Source: Methylacidiphilum caldifontis (lineage in GTDB: Bacteria; Verrucomicrobiota; Verrucomicrobiia; Methylacidiphilales; CAMAQI01). Taken from it: a DNA stretch of 26,271 bases. The position numbers and the translations under genes are program-made. How positions within the stretch are numbered: the stretch's first letter is position 1; each line of letters starts with the position of its first letter. The DNA is taken from contig CAMAQI010000012.1 in NCBI GenBank assembly GCA_945860255.1, forward strand, positions 1 through 26,271. Reading direction: 5' to 3'. Positions 15,158 through 23,645 of the stretch are shown piece by piece. Below the pieces are notes generated by a model. That model was not told where the DNA came from and made no database searches. It saw nothing but the letters and a program-made list of their open reading frames with translations.

Positions 15158-15427
15158 ATGATTAAAGTAGACGAAAAGAACCGTATTAAGAAAGAGTTTC
15201 AAGCCCATGCTAAGGACTCTGGCTCCACCGAAGTGCAAGTGGCGCTTTTAACTGAGCAAATCAACCTTTTGACCACCCATCTTCAAAACGGGAACAATAA
15301 AGATAACAGTTCACGCCGTGGACTTTTAACGATGGTAAATCGCCGTCGTAAACTCTTAACGTACTTAAGCAGCAAAGATGTGACTCGTTATGAGACCCTC
15401 ATCAAGCGCCTCAAGCTTCGTAAATAG
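15158..15427 (+). CDS. rpsO: Ribosomal protein uS15
   Basis: 89 residues, the exact usual length. It matches uS15: GSTEVQVALLTEQINLLTTHLQ, then DNSSRRGLLTMVNRRRKLLTYL and YETLIKRLKLRK. uS15 binds 16S rRNA early in 30S assembly and in many bacteria represses its own mRNA. The ATG at 15158 has AGGAAAG just upstream. It precedes pnp, the conserved rpsO-pnp order. Confidence 0.98.
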   Translation: MIKVDEKNRIKKEFQAHAKDSGSTEVQVALLTEQINLLTTHLQNGNNKDNSSRRGLLTMVNRRRKLLTYLSSKDVTRYETLIKRLKLRK

Positions 15428-15434
15428 TCGTTTC

Positions 15435-15491
15435 ACTATTTTTCGTGATGCTCTTTCTCAATCTTAGAATGATCACGAAAAGCCAAATAGT
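15435..15491 (+). promoter_or_regulatory. Stem-loop after rpsO (rpsO-pnp intergenic RNA structure)
   Basis: ACTATTT + TTCGTGAT (15435-15449) pairs with ATCACGAA (15472-15479) and AAATAGT (15485-15491): 15 bp with a 5-base bulge and a 22-base loop. It starts eight bases after the rpsO stop. There is no U-tract. It resembles the RNA hairpins between rpsO and pnp that in E. coli are cut by RNases to control both mRNAs (by analogy). The rest of the 300-base gap holds no gene; a 67-residue frame there has no ribosome site. Confidence 0.6.
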
Positions 15492-15664
15492 TGATTTTCA
15501 AGAGAAAAAACGATTTCGGTATTGTGATGATTCCTTCAATCAGGAATTTCACGAGAATGTGAATAATCTTGTTTATTTTAACAAGTGTCGTCCCTCCATG
15601 ATTCTGAATTCTGTTTTTCAGACTCTTCTCTCTCGATTATTTAAATAAAAGAAAACAAAAAATC

Positions 15665-15694
15665 GTTTTTCCTCAGGAAAAACACTCTTTTTTT
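15665..15694 (+). terminator. Terminator-like hairpin in the pnp leader
   Basis: Perfect 8-bp stem GTTTTTCC/GGAAAAAC (15665-15672, 15676-15683), 3-base loop, then ACTC and eight T's. It ends about 34 bases before the pnp start, so it may separate rpsO from pnp or act as an attenuator within the leader. A short related sequence (CCTCAGGAAAAACAC) also lies ahead of rpsO near 14934. Confidence 0.65.
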
Positions 15695-15727
15695 AGATTC
15701 GCTGAAAAAAGAAAAAGGAAATAAAAT

Positions 15728-17860
15728 ATGTCAAGTCAAGCTACTACTGTTTCTGCCCCCTTTGGTGCAAATAACATCGAATTTCAATCTGGCAAACTCG
15801 CCAAACTCGCTGACGGTGCGGTTACCGTTCGCTACGGTGACACGATGGTGATCGTGACTGCAGTCTCTGCAACCTCCATTAAAGAGGGTCAAGATTTCTT
15901 CCCCCTCACTGTGGAATATCGTGAACGTCCCGCAGCTGTCGGACGATTCCCTGGTGGTTATTTCAAACGAGAAGGCCGTCCTTCCGAAAAAGAGATTCTC
16001 ACATGCCGAATGACCGATCGTCCATTGCGTCCCCTCTTCCCTGCGGGTTACCTCTACGACACACAAATCATTACGACTCTTCTCTCTGCAGATGGTCAAA
16101 ATGATCCTGATATCTTGAGCATCAATGGAGCCTCTGCGGCTTTGATGGTCTCGGATATTCCTTTCGGTGGGCCGATCGGAGCAATCCGTGTGGGTCGTGT
16201 GGATGGTGTATTTATCGCCAATCCGACACATGCCCAAATGGGGCTCAGTGATATCGACCTCGTTTATGTCGGATCTGAAAATGATACGATCATGATCGAA
16301 GGAAGTGCGATCGAAATTCCAGAGGCTGATTTTAATTTGGCTCTCGAATTTGCTCAAAAAGAAATTCAAGTCGTCATCCGTCTTCAAAAAGAGCTCGCCG
16401 CGAAAGTGGGAAAAGCCAAACGTGAAGTTCCCCTTTTCACCGTCCCTCAAGAACTTCTTGAAATCGCTTACAATGTTGCCGGAGATCGTATCGAAACAGC
16501 TCTCTACAAACCAAGTAAGGTCGAACGCTCCAAAGCAGTCGGAGCCCTTAAAGAAGAGGTCAAAGCAAAGATTTTAGAGAAAAATCCGGCAGCGACTGGA
16601 TTCCAAATCAGCTCTGCTTTCGATTACCTCCAAAAGAAGGCTTTTCGTCGTAGTATCCTCGATCTCAATAAACGTTGTGATGGTCGTGGAATCGATGAAC
16701 TCCGTCAATTAACCGGAGAAACAGGACTCATTCCTCGTGTTCACGGATCGGCGCTCTTCGCTCGTGGCGAAACTCAAGCCCTTTGCTTCACCACTCTGGC
16801 CTCAACAGATGAAGCACAAGATTTGGATGGGTACACCGGTGGAGATCAAACAAAACGGTTTATCCTCCATTACAACTTCCCACCATTCAGTGTTGGTGAA
16901 ACAGGACGTGTCGGCGGACTTAATCGTCGCGAGATCGGACATGGAGCCTTGGCAGAACGCTCTCTCCTTCCTGTGATTCCTTCCGAAAAGGAGTTCCCTT
17001 ACGCGATTCGTATCTCTTCGGAGATCATGGAATCCAACGGTTCCACTTCGATGGCCTCTGTTTGTGGCGGTTGCTTAGCGTTAATGGATGCAGGGGTGCC
17101 GATTTCGGCTCCTGTTGCCGGTATTTCTGTTGGAATGGTGACTGAAATCGAAGGCAATACCATGAAACGTTATAGTCTTCTCACGGATATCATCGGAAGT
17201 GAAGATCATTTCGGAGATATGGATTTCAAAATCTGTGGAACACGTGCCGGAATCACGGGATTCCAACTCGATCTTAAACTCCCTGGAATTTCAATGGCGT
17301 TGATGAAAGAGTCGATTGCGAAGAACAGCGTTTCTCGCTCAAAAATCCTCGACTATATGGAAAGTGTCATGCCGAAACCTCGCGCTGAACTCTCACAACA
17401 TGCTCCTCGTATCGAAACAATCAAAATCAATCCAGATAAAATCGGACTTGTGATTGGACCCGGAGGCAAAACGATCAAGGGATTAGTTGCTGAAACAGGA
17501 GCCGAGATCAACATCAGTGATGATGGAACCGTTCGTATCTATTGTGCCAATCCGGAAGGAATGGCCCTTGCGAAAGAGAAGATTGGTGGAATGACCGGTG
17601 AAATCGAGATGGGTAAAACCTATCGCGGACGAGTTGTCACGATCAAAGAATTTGGTGCCTTTGTCGAAGTCTTGCCAGGACAAGATGGATTAGTTCATAT
17701 CTCCGAACTTTCTGAAACACGCGTCAACAAAACAGAGGACGTTGTTAAAGTAGGCGAAGAGATCTGGGTTAAAGTCATCGGTGTCGACGAGAAAGGTCGT
17801 TGTAAATTGAGCCGCAAAGCAGCGATGAAAGATCGCGCTGAAGTTGCTGCGAAAGCCTAA
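15728..17860 (+). CDS. pnp: Polyribonucleotide nucleotidyltransferase (PNPase)
   Basis: 710 residues, full length. It degrades RNA 3' to 5' by phosphorolysis as a trimer in the degradosome. Order: first RNase PH domain (about 10-145, with FPLTVEYRERPAAVGRFPGGYFKREGR), helical linker (about 150-310), second RNase PH domain (about 320-545, SALFARGETQALCFTTL, then MESNGSTSMASVCGGCLALMDAG and LTDIIGSEDHFGDMDFKICGT), KH domain (about 560-615, IGLVIGPGGKTIKGLVAETG), and S1 domain (about 625-695, GRVVTIKEFGAFVEVLPGQDGLVHISEL). AAAAAGGAAATAAAAT precedes the ATG. The peroxiredoxin gene follows after 23 bases. Confidence 0.98.
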   Translation: MSSQATTVSAPFGANNIEFQSGKLAKLADGAVTVRYGDTMVIVTAVSATSIKEGQDFFPLTVEYRERPAAVGRFPGGYFKREGRPSEKEILTCRMTDRPLRPLFPAGYLYDTQIITTLLSADGQNDPDILSINGASAALMVSDIPFGGPIGAIRVGRVDGVFIANPTHAQMGLSDIDLVYVGSENDTIMIEGSAIEIPEADFNLALEFAQKEIQVVIRLQKELAAKVGKAKREVPLFTVPQELLEIAYNVAGDRIETALYKPSKVERSKAVGALKEEVKAKILEKNPAATGFQISSAFDYLQKKAFRRSILDLNKRCDGRGIDELRQLTGETGLIPRVHGSALFARGETQALCFTTLASTDEAQDLDGYTGGDQTKRFILHYNFPPFSVGETGRVGGLNRREIGHGALAERSLLPVIPSEKEFPYAIRISSEIMESNGSTSMASVCGGCLALMDAGVPISAPVAGISVGMVTEIEGNTMKRYSLLTDIIGSEDHFGDMDFKICGTRAGITGFQLDLKLPGISMALMKESIAKNSVSRSKILDYMESVMPKPRAELSQHAPRIETIKINPDKIGLVIGPGGKTIKGLVAETGAEINISDDGTVRIYCANPEGMALAKEKIGGMTGEIEMGKTYRGRVVTIKEFGAFVEVLPGQDGLVHISELSETRVNKTEDVVKVGEEIWVKVIGVDEKGRCKLSRKAAMKDRAEVAAKA

Positions 17861-17883
17861 TTAAACTAAAAAAAGGAGTCTCT

Positions 17884-18363
17884 ATGCCACTTGCAATTGG
17901 AACAAAAGCCCCTGAGTTTATTTTAAAACAAAAAAACGCCGAAGGACTCGTTGATGTCAAGCTCACCGACTTCGCTGGTAAAAAGAACGTCGTTCTTTTG
18001 TTCGTTCCCCTCGCCTTCACCGGTGTTTGTACGGAAGAACTTTGCGATATCTCTTCCGGACTCAGTGCCTACCAAGGTCTGAATGCCGAAGTGATTGCGA
18101 TCAGTGTTGATAGTCCCTTTGCCCAAGAGGCATGGGCTCTCAAAGAAAAAATTACGATTCCTCTCTTGAGCGATTTGAACAAAACAACGACCCAAGCCTA
18201 CAATGTCGTATTTCCGAATTTAGCCGGAATCGGGGATACCTCAGCCCGTGCTGCATTTGTGATCGATAAAGCAGGAGTCATTGTTTATAGCGAGCAGACC
18301 GCAACTCCTAAAGACCTCCCGAACTTCGAGCTCGTGAAGGCCGCTTTAGCGAAGTTGAGTTGA
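17884..18363 (+). CDS. Peroxiredoxin (AhpC/TSA-Prx5/AhpE-like)
   Basis: 159 residues, thioredoxin fold. Peroxidatic Cys49 is in PLAFTGVCTEELC (P...TxxC motif, Thr46). Cys54, five residues on, could be the resolving Cys, as in BCP-type enzymes. NAEVIAISVDSPFAQEAWA and SARAAFVIDKAGVI (with the conserved Arg) complete the active-site region. It reduces H2O2 and organic hydroperoxides using a thiol partner. A strong AAAAAAGGAG site is seven bases before the ATG. The tight spacing after pnp and the terminator after it suggest a pnp-peroxiredoxin operon, so RNA decay and oxidant defence may be co-expressed (inference). Confidence 0.94.
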   Translation: MPLAIGTKAPEFILKQKNAEGLVDVKLTDFAGKKNVVLLFVPLAFTGVCTEELCDISSGLSAYQGLNAEVIAISVDSPFAQEAWALKEKITIPLLSDLNKTTTQAYNVVFPNLAGIGDTSARAAFVIDKAGVIVYSEQTATPKDLPNFELVKAALAKLS

Positions 18364-18392
18364 GTTACTCTGACCTATTGATTGGTTCTTTT

Positions 18393-18429
18393 AAAACCCC
18401 GTTCTTACGAAAGTAGGAACGGGGTTTTT
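18393..18429 (+). terminator. Intrinsic terminator of the pnp-peroxiredoxin operon
   Basis: AAAA, 12-bp stem CCCCGTTCTTAC (18397-18408) / GTAGGAACGGGG (18413-18424), GAAA tetraloop, TTTTT. The one imperfect pair is a U-G wobble on the plus strand but A-C on the minus strand, so it is tuned to the plus-strand operon, although it also lies just downstream of the convergent heptosyltransferase. Confidence 0.93.
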
Positions 18430-18449
18430 CGTTCTCTGGGGGGATATAT

Positions 18450-19424
18450 TCATTGGTTCATGGCCAAGCGACAGGAAGCGAGAACCTCTTCGACAGTTAT
18501 TTTCTTCATGCAGCTGAAATCGAGGGGGCACTCACGCAGGAAGCAAGGGCTACAGACGACATGCTTTCTGAGGACAATCACGGAATCACTCATCGGCCCT
18601 GTGAGGCGTGGTTCGGTAGAGCCGAAGAGAGCCACGGCGGGTGTGCGTAAGAGCGCAGCCAAATGCATTGCGCCGCTATCATTTCCGATGACTAAACGGA
18701 CCGATTTAATCACTTGGATTAACTCCGCTAAAGAGGTCTTTCCTGCAAACGATTGACTCCCTGGCACTTGCAGAGAGAGCTCCTCACAAATCTCACGATC
18801 TTTTTCAGCTCCATAAAATCGAATCTGCGCCCCTGTCTCCTTTTGAAGGAGTTGTGCCGTCTGGATAAATCGCTCCGCAATCCAACGTTTAGCAGATCCA
18901 TACTCGGCCCCCGGAAAGATCGCAATCTCTGATTCTCTTTTTTTGAGAGGCTCTTTTAAAATAATCGGCAAAGTATCATCACTCTCCCCAGTCGCTTGGC
19001 GCACCATCTCAATATAGTCATATTTTTGATGAACATTATCCCCATCGAAAATGACAGGAGTACAAAGGTGGGTGAGGAGAAATCGACGGGTATGTCCCTT
19101 TTTCCCAATTCGTTGGGGAATTCTTGCCATAAAAGCCTCGCTCGCAACACGAAGTGAATTCGGAAAAAGGAAAATAGAATCGATCTTCTCCTGACGGATT
19201 TGTCGCGTCGAAGAGAGGAGTTTTTTTGAGTCATCCAACGAAATAATACGATCCACAAAGGCACAATGACTCCAAAGACCGTGAAGTTTTTGAGAGGTAA
19301 TGACGGTGAGAGGACGATCTCCCAAAAATCTTTTGAGATTTCGAACTGCAGGCATGCAAATCACGGCATCCCCGAGCCAATTGGGAGAACGAACCGCTAC
19401 ATTTTCTTTTAAAGAGATCTTCAT
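18450..19424 (-). CDS. waaF: ADP-heptose:LPS heptosyltransferase (GT9, WaaF-like)
   Basis: 324 residues, GT-B fold. N-terminal VRSPNWLGDAVICMPAVRNLKR is the classic WaaF signature; the donor side has IFPGAEYGSAKRWIAERF and LVIGNDSGAMHLAALLRTPAVALFGSTEP. A Cys-rich end (CSPCFLRECPLDFSCMKKI) is common in WaaF homologues. It adds heptose to the inner core of lipopolysaccharide at the inner membrane, which shows that the organism makes heptose-containing LPS. The ATG at 19424 overlaps the SDR stop (TGATG); a TTG three bases earlier is less likely. Last gene of the pyk-SDR-waaF operon. Confidence 0.92.
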   Translation of the reverse strand: MKISLKENVAVRSPNWLGDAVICMPAVRNLKRFLGDRPLTVITSQKLHGLWSHCAFVDRIISLDDSKKLLSSTRQIRQEKIDSIFLFPNSLRVASEAFMARIPQRIGKKGHTRRFLLTHLCTPVIFDGDNVHQKYDYIEMVRQATGESDDTLPIILKEPLKKRESEIAIFPGAEYGSAKRWIAERFIQTAQLLQKETGAQIRFYGAEKDREICEELSLQVPGSQSFAGKTSLAELIQVIKSVRLVIGNDSGAMHLAALLRTPAVALFGSTEPRLTGPMSDSVIVLRKHVVCSPCFLRECPLDFSCMKKITVEEVLASCRLAMNQ

Positions 19425-20269
19425 CAATCAACGCGGACAGCGTTGCGTTGACTCTGGGCTTTATCTGGGAATTTTCCAAACCTTTTTCCAATCCAACGCA
19501 TCAATATCGTCGGACAGCCGCTCATCAGCGTTGCCACGCATCGAACAATCCACCCAGGAACAAAACAGGGCTTCCCCCTTCGGATAGCAAGAATGGATTC
19601 GCGAACCGCTTGGGAGGCCGTGATTTGAAACCACGGAGGAGAGGCCAACGGCTTTGTTTTTCCGGCTCTTTCGGCTACGGAGCCAAACTCCGTCGGGATC
19701 GGTCCTGGACAAATAGCGGTAACCGTGACCCCTGTCCCCTCTAATTCTAGGGAGAGAGCCTCGGAAAAACTGGTCACATAGGCCTTCGTCGCCGCATAGA
19801 CGGCAAAGGTAGGGATCGGAACAAAGCTTGCGATCGAACTGATGTTGGCAATCGCCCCCTTCTTGCGACGAATCATCTCAGGAAGAAAATAGCGAGTAAG
19901 TGCCGAAAGAGCAACGATATTGACCATCAACATCTGATCCAGTTTCTGCCAGTCCGTCAGTTCATAAACTCCATAGTCTCCGAGACCGGCATTATTGACT
20001 AAAAGATCGGCATGAATCTGATTCGATTCACACCAATTCATCAATCGAACCATCTCATCAGGAACGCTGATATCGTAATTTAAGAGATCCACTTGAAGGG
20101 TCGAATTAATCGAAAGTAGATCCTCTTTAACCTGCTCCAAGCGATCCAATCGACGAGCGACTAAAACCAATCGCCCGGCCTCACGTGCCCATTGACGAGC
20201 GAATTCCCGTCCAAGACCAGCAGAGGCCCCTGTGATCAGAATTGTCCAACCCTTGAACTCTCTTGACAT
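19424..20269 (-). CDS. Short-chain dehydrogenase (DltE/YqjQ-like SDR)
   Basis: 281 residues, longer than the minimal SDR. TILITGASAGLGREFARQWA (TGxxxGxG), ARRLDRLEQV, LLVNNAGLGDYG (NNAG), IANISSIASFVP with the active-site Ser, then VYAATKAYVTSFSEAL (YxxxK), and ICPGPIPTEF. The C-terminus carries about 40 extra residues, some hydrophobic (RCVATLMSGCPTILMRWIG), that may touch the membrane. The substrate is unknown; this subgroup often acts on lipids or hydroxy-acids. It starts 12 bases after pyk and overlaps waaF by one base. Confidence 0.9.
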   Translation of the reverse strand: MSREFKGWTILITGASAGLGREFARQWAREAGRLVLVARRLDRLEQVKEDLLSINSTLQVDLLNYDISVPDEMVRLMNWCESNQIHADLLVNNAGLGDYGVYELTDWQKLDQMLMVNIVALSALTRYFLPEMIRRKKGAIANISSIASFVPIPTFAVYAATKAYVTSFSEALSLELEGTGVTVTAICPGPIPTEFGSVAERAGKTKPLASPPWFQITASQAVRESILAIRRGKPCFVPGWIVRCVATLMSGCPTILMRWIGKRFGKFPDKAQSQRNAVRVD

Positions 20270-20281
20270 GTTAATGAATCG

Positions 20282-21694
20282 TTAAAAAACCCGCAATTGC
20301 ATCGTTTCGACCGCATGATCGACTAAGCGATGATCAGCGACAAAAACCATTTTGGTCCCAGGAGGGGTTAATCCACGGTGACGAAGTGCCGCTTCGGCAC
20401 GTTCCGTTGTCTCCTTCGGATCTGTTCCAAAATCGATCTGAATCGGGATAACGCCAAAGAGGAGACACATTTGCTGACAAAGTTCTTTGCTTTCGGCAAA
20501 AGCATAGATCGGAGAAACTTCCGGACGAAGTGCCGCAATCATTCCTGCGAGAGCACCGCTTCGGGTAAAAACACAAACTCCATGAGCGCGAGTTTCGTCT
20601 GCCAAATGAACGGCAGAGGCTGCAACGCGGTCACGATCACTGTGTAGTTGAACTGACTCGTGAAATCCGACATTCCCACTTCGTTCGATACGACAAGCCA
20701 CTTTATTCATGACCTCAACGCATTGAACGGGATATTTTCCGACCGTTGTTTCCCCAGAAAGCATAATACAATCAGCCTCTTCATAAACGGCATTCGCTAC
20801 GTCGGTGATCTCAGCACGGGTCGGAATAGGATTCGAAATCATACTTTCAAGCATGTGCGTCGCCACGATGACGGGCTTACCGCGTTGAAGACAACGTTTC
20901 ACGATACGTCGTTGAATGATCGGGAGTTCTTCGTAAGGACATTCGATTCCGAGATCTCCTCGGGCGACCATAACGGTATCCGCAGCCTCGACAATTTCAT
21001 CGATATTCTTTACGGCCAGTTGATCTTCAACTTTGGCAACGATTTTAATATGTGAGGCATTTTTTGATTTGAGCAATTCACGAAGAATTTGAACGTCACG
21101 TCCTTCACGAACAAAAGAAAGGGCGATCCAATCGGCTCCAACTTCAACGCCACATTGAACATCGCGAAGATCTTTTTCAGTTAAGGCAGGAAGATTGACC
21201 TTCACTCCCGGAAGATTGATATGCTTACGACTTCCTAATAGACCAGGAGTCAATACTTCGCATTTTAATTTATGAGCCTCTTTGCTCAAAACCTTCATTT
21301 GAATAACGCCGTTATCAACGAGAACGGTATCTCCCACATTGATGTCATTCACGAGATCATCATAATTCACATCAACCGAATAAGCCTCTTCACTTTTTTC
21401 TCCGCGGACCGTAAAGGTAAAGACATCGCCAGGCTTTAGATCAAGCTTCGCGGGGAGATCTCCTGTTCGAATCGCAGGTCCTTGAGTATCAAGAAGAATT
21501 GCCACAGGATTGGAAAGCTCGTCGGAAAAACCACGGATTGATTTTGTCACGCGATGAACCCAATCATGGGGAGCATGGGACATATTAAAACGGAAGACAT
21601 TCACTCCGGCTAACATCAGTTTCTTAATCATTTCCGGTTCGGAAGTCGCAGGTCCTAGGGTCACAATAATCTTAGTTTTTCTTGGGTAATTCAT
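20282..21694 (-). CDS. pyk: Pyruvate kinase
   Basis: 470 residues. Converts phosphoenolpyruvate and ADP to pyruvate and ATP, the last step of glycolysis. TKIIVTLGPATSEPEMIKKLMLAGVNVFRFNMSHA is the N-terminal barrel. VLVDNGVIQMKVL and the B domain (about 70-170) follow, then IKIVAKVEDQLAVKNIDEI with the catalytic Lys, MVARGDLGIE with the Mg-binding Glu/Asp, and VIVATHMLESMISNPIPTRAE. The C domain (about 345-470) is intact. Length and motifs fit a normal tetrameric bacterial enzyme. First gene of an operon with an SDR and waaF, an unusual partnering of glycolysis and LPS genes. Confidence 0.98.
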   Translation of the reverse strand: MNYPRKTKIIVTLGPATSEPEMIKKLMLAGVNVFRFNMSHAPHDWVHRVTKSIRGFSDELSNPVAILLDTQGPAIRTGDLPAKLDLKPGDVFTFTVRGEKSEEAYSVDVNYDDLVNDINVGDTVLVDNGVIQMKVLSKEAHKLKCEVLTPGLLGSRKHINLPGVKVNLPALTEKDLRDVQCGVEVGADWIALSFVREGRDVQILRELLKSKNASHIKIVAKVEDQLAVKNIDEIVEAADTVMVARGDLGIECPYEELPIIQRRIVKRCLQRGKPVIVATHMLESMISNPIPTRAEITDVANAVYEEADCIMLSGETTVGKYPVQCVEVMNKVACRIERSGNVGFHESVQLHSDRDRVAASAVHLADETRAHGVCVFTRSGALAGMIAALRPEVSPIYAFAESKELCQQMCLLFGVIPIQIDFGTDPKETTERAEAALRHRGLTPPGTKMVFVADHRLVDHAVETMQLRVF

Positions 21695-21705
21695 AAATTT
21701 ACGCT

Positions 21706-21763
21706 ATCATGGTTGTAACAGGGGGCATTCGTCAACCTAATATTATATGAGTGATATCAGTCA
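21706..21763 (-). promoter_or_regulatory. pyk promoter region and 16-bp palindrome
   Basis: A perfect -10 box TATAAT lies at 21747-21742 (minus), and a second possible promoter TTGACG (21735-21730), 18 bases, CATGAT (21711-21706). The second would start transcription only a few bases before the pyk ATG. At 21748-21763 is TGAGTGATATCAGTCA, palindromic at 14 of 16 positions, just upstream of TATAAT and overlapping the response-regulator stop codon. It could be a repressor or regulator site for pyk (inference). Confidence 0.45.
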
Positions 21764-22417
21764 TTTATTTATTTCAACGCATTTGACCGATTCTCGAAGA
21801 AGTTCATTATAGTTAGAGAGATTTAATTTTTCCTTAATTCGGGAGCAGTAAGAATGGACCGTCTTCTGACTGAGTCCCATCGTCTCTGATATTTGGATCG
21901 TGGTCTTACCGTGACCTAAATACTGAAAAACCTCCATTTCACGATCACTTAAAATCTCAGTAAAACTATCATTTATTCCTTGAGGAGATCTCTGAACTCC
22001 TGAGACAAGTGACCCTGCGAGTGAATCACTGATATAAACTCCCCCTTGCATTACACGGTGAATGGCATCCATGATTTTCTGACTACTTTCTTTTTTCATG
22101 ACATAACCATGAGCTCCCGCCTTCAATGCCCTTACCCCATAGAGACTCTCTTCATACATACTCACGACGATCAATCGTAATGAGGGGAATTGCACTCGAA
22201 GATCTTTAATGAGTTCGAGACCAGAAAAACCTTTCTTTAAAAAAAGATCGACTATCACTAAGTCAGGATTGTTTTGATGAATTCCTTCAAGGGCTTGCGA
22301 ACTATCCTCTGCCTCCCCACATACCTCAAAACCGGGATATTTATGGATCAGCAACTTCAAACCATCGCGAACTAACGAATGATCATCGACGAGAAAAATT
22401 TTGGTGTTGATTTTCAT
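21761..22417 (-). CDS. NarL/FixJ-type response regulator
   Basis: 218 residues. Receiver domain about 1-120: acidic pocket DD at 11-12 (FLVDDHSLVRDG), phospho-acceptor Asp57 (LVIVDLFL), LRLIVVSMYEE, and Lys in YVMKKESSQK. LuxR-type HTH about 150-210: LSDREMEVFQYLGHGKTTIQISETMGLSQKTV, SYCSRIKEKLNL. It is a DNA-binding output regulator phosphorylated by the kinase encoded just before it. The ATG at 22417 (GGCGGGAGC ahead) overlaps the kinase stop as ATGA, showing translational coupling; an earlier in-frame ATG at 22432 lies inside the kinase gene and is unlikely. The regulon is unknown. Confidence 0.95.
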   Translation of the reverse strand: MKINTKIFLVDDHSLVRDGLKLLIHKYPGFEVCGEAEDSSQALEGIHQNNPDLVIVDLFLKKGFSGLELIKDLRVQFPSLRLIVVSMYEESLYGVRALKAGAHGYVMKKESSQKIMDAIHRVMQGGVYISDSLAGSLVSGVQRSPQGINDSFTEILSDREMEVFQYLGHGKTTIQISETMGLSQKTVHSYCSRIKEKLNLSNYNELLRESVKCVEINK

Positions 22418-23484
22418 GCTCCCGCCTTCCAAAGGCAGGTCATGATTGTTCCGGAGGATTCCGCTGGATTCAACTGAAGAACGGCTCCAATTTTATTCGC
22501 CCGATATTTCATGACCTTTAATCCTATACCGGATTGTACATCACTTTCTAAAAATCCGACTCCATTATCTTCAATCTCCATTCGCACCCATCCCTCATGT
22601 TCATGTAAACGAATAAATACCTCGTTCGCCTTTGCATATTTAACAATATTGATAATAGTTTCCTGCGTGATGTGATAGAGTTCTAATAAAACAGCCTCCG
22701 ATTGGATGATTACGTTTTCATCTAACTCACATCGAAAAATCAGTTCCTCCCTTTTTCCGATCGATTTCACAACTTTATGAATAATATCAGATAAATTATG
22801 GGATAACAGCTCGATAGGAAAGAGTCCTTCCGCACAATTTCGGGTTAAATCGATCGCTTGAACCATCCTTTTTGAAATTCTTGCTGCAACCTCGAACTGC
22901 GGAAGCTTTAAATCTTGGAGTTCAACCTCAAGGGCTTTCATCTTCAACGAGATTCCGGTCAGAAACTGACAAACGACATCATGTAAATCGCTAGCAATCC
23001 GTTGTCTCTCACTCTCTGAAATACTTAAAACCTCTTCTTGGAGCTGAATTCTTTGTTTAGTTTCATTATTTAATGATTCAGTACGCTCAATCACAATAGA
23101 CTCTAAATTAGCAAAGAGACGCTTTAATATAGCGAGAAGATTGACAGCAATAAAAAACATGAAAATTGTCGTCCATCCATTCCATCTAAAGATCAACAAC
23201 CGATCAGTCGGACATCCCATTAGATAATCAATGGAAACAGTCAAAACCACTGCAAATAGGATAAAAAAATAGGATGATTTTAAATCTAAAATCCAAACCG
23301 AAAGTGCTATCGGAAATAGATGAAAGATAAAAAAGGTATAATTAGCCCCAGTCAAAATATCAATGATGGAAATCAATAAAAACCATGCCAATAAAAGCGC
23401 AATTTTTAATCCCAGAGATTGAACTTGAATACGAGCAACGAATCTCTCAATTTTCTCCCCTTTATTAAAAAAGTTGAAACCCAT
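22414..23484 (-). CDS. Membrane sensor histidine kinase (HisKA_3, DesK/NarX type)
   Basis: 356 residues. Three or four membrane spans lie in residues about 25-121 (LGLKIALLLAWFLLISIIDIL; FFIFHLFPIALSVWIL; YFFILFAVVLTVSI; IFMFFIAVNLLAI) with very short loops, so it likely senses a membrane-embedded signal. A coiled coil spans about 125-155. The HisKA_3 domain has ESERQRIASDLHDVVCQFLTG with phospho-His168. ATPase: N box ITQETIINIVKYAKA (about 272-286), G1 box DNGVGF (306-311), G2 SGIGLKVM. It phosphorylates the coupled NarL-type regulator. It is divergent from an alpha/beta hydrolase gene, which could be a target (inference). Confidence 0.94.
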   Translation of the reverse strand: MGFNFFNKGEKIERFVARIQVQSLGLKIALLLAWFLLISIIDILTGANYTFFIFHLFPIALSVWILDLKSSYFFILFAVVLTVSIDYLMGCPTDRLLIFRWNGWTTIFMFFIAVNLLAILKRLFANLESIVIERTESLNNETKQRIQLQEEVLSISESERQRIASDLHDVVCQFLTGISLKMKALEVELQDLKLPQFEVAARISKRMVQAIDLTRNCAEGLFPIELLSHNLSDIIHKVVKSIGKREELIFRCELDENVIIQSEAVLLELYHITQETIINIVKYAKANEVFIRLHEHEGWVRMEIEDNGVGFLESDVQSGIGLKVMKYRANKIGAVLQLNPAESSGTIMTCLWKAGA

Positions 23485-23568
23485 TCTCCCTTTTACCCCC
23501 TTCTACTCGTCCTGTCGACTCTTTGAACAGAAATCTTGTAGGACATCATCTTACATAGAATTAGGGTC

Positions 23569-23612
23569 GGCTCTGATTTACATTACTCATCTTCTGACTT
23601 AAAGTCAGAGCC
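23569..23612. promoter_or_regulatory. Overlapping inverted repeats in the divergent kinase-hydrolase gap
   Basis: GGCTCTGA (23569-23576) pairs with TCAGAGCC (23605-23612), and inside it CTGACTT-A-AAGTCAG (about 23594-23608) is a perfect 7-bp palindrome. They share bases, so the two structures exclude each other. They could be a two-state leader of the hydrolase mRNA or a protein-binding site between two divergent genes. Confidence 0.45.
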
Positions 23613-23645
23613 CTTCGATTTAAACCAACCCTACCGATCAAAGAT

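Noticed and set aside
15445..15648. 67-residue frame between rpsO and pnp
   Set aside because: No ribosome site; overlaps the intergenic stem-loop and has no family resemblance.
15731..16450. 239-residue frame antisense to pnp
   Set aside because: Lies wholly within pnp, which has complete family motifs. The antisense product is His/Arg/Ser-rich with no domain or ribosome site.
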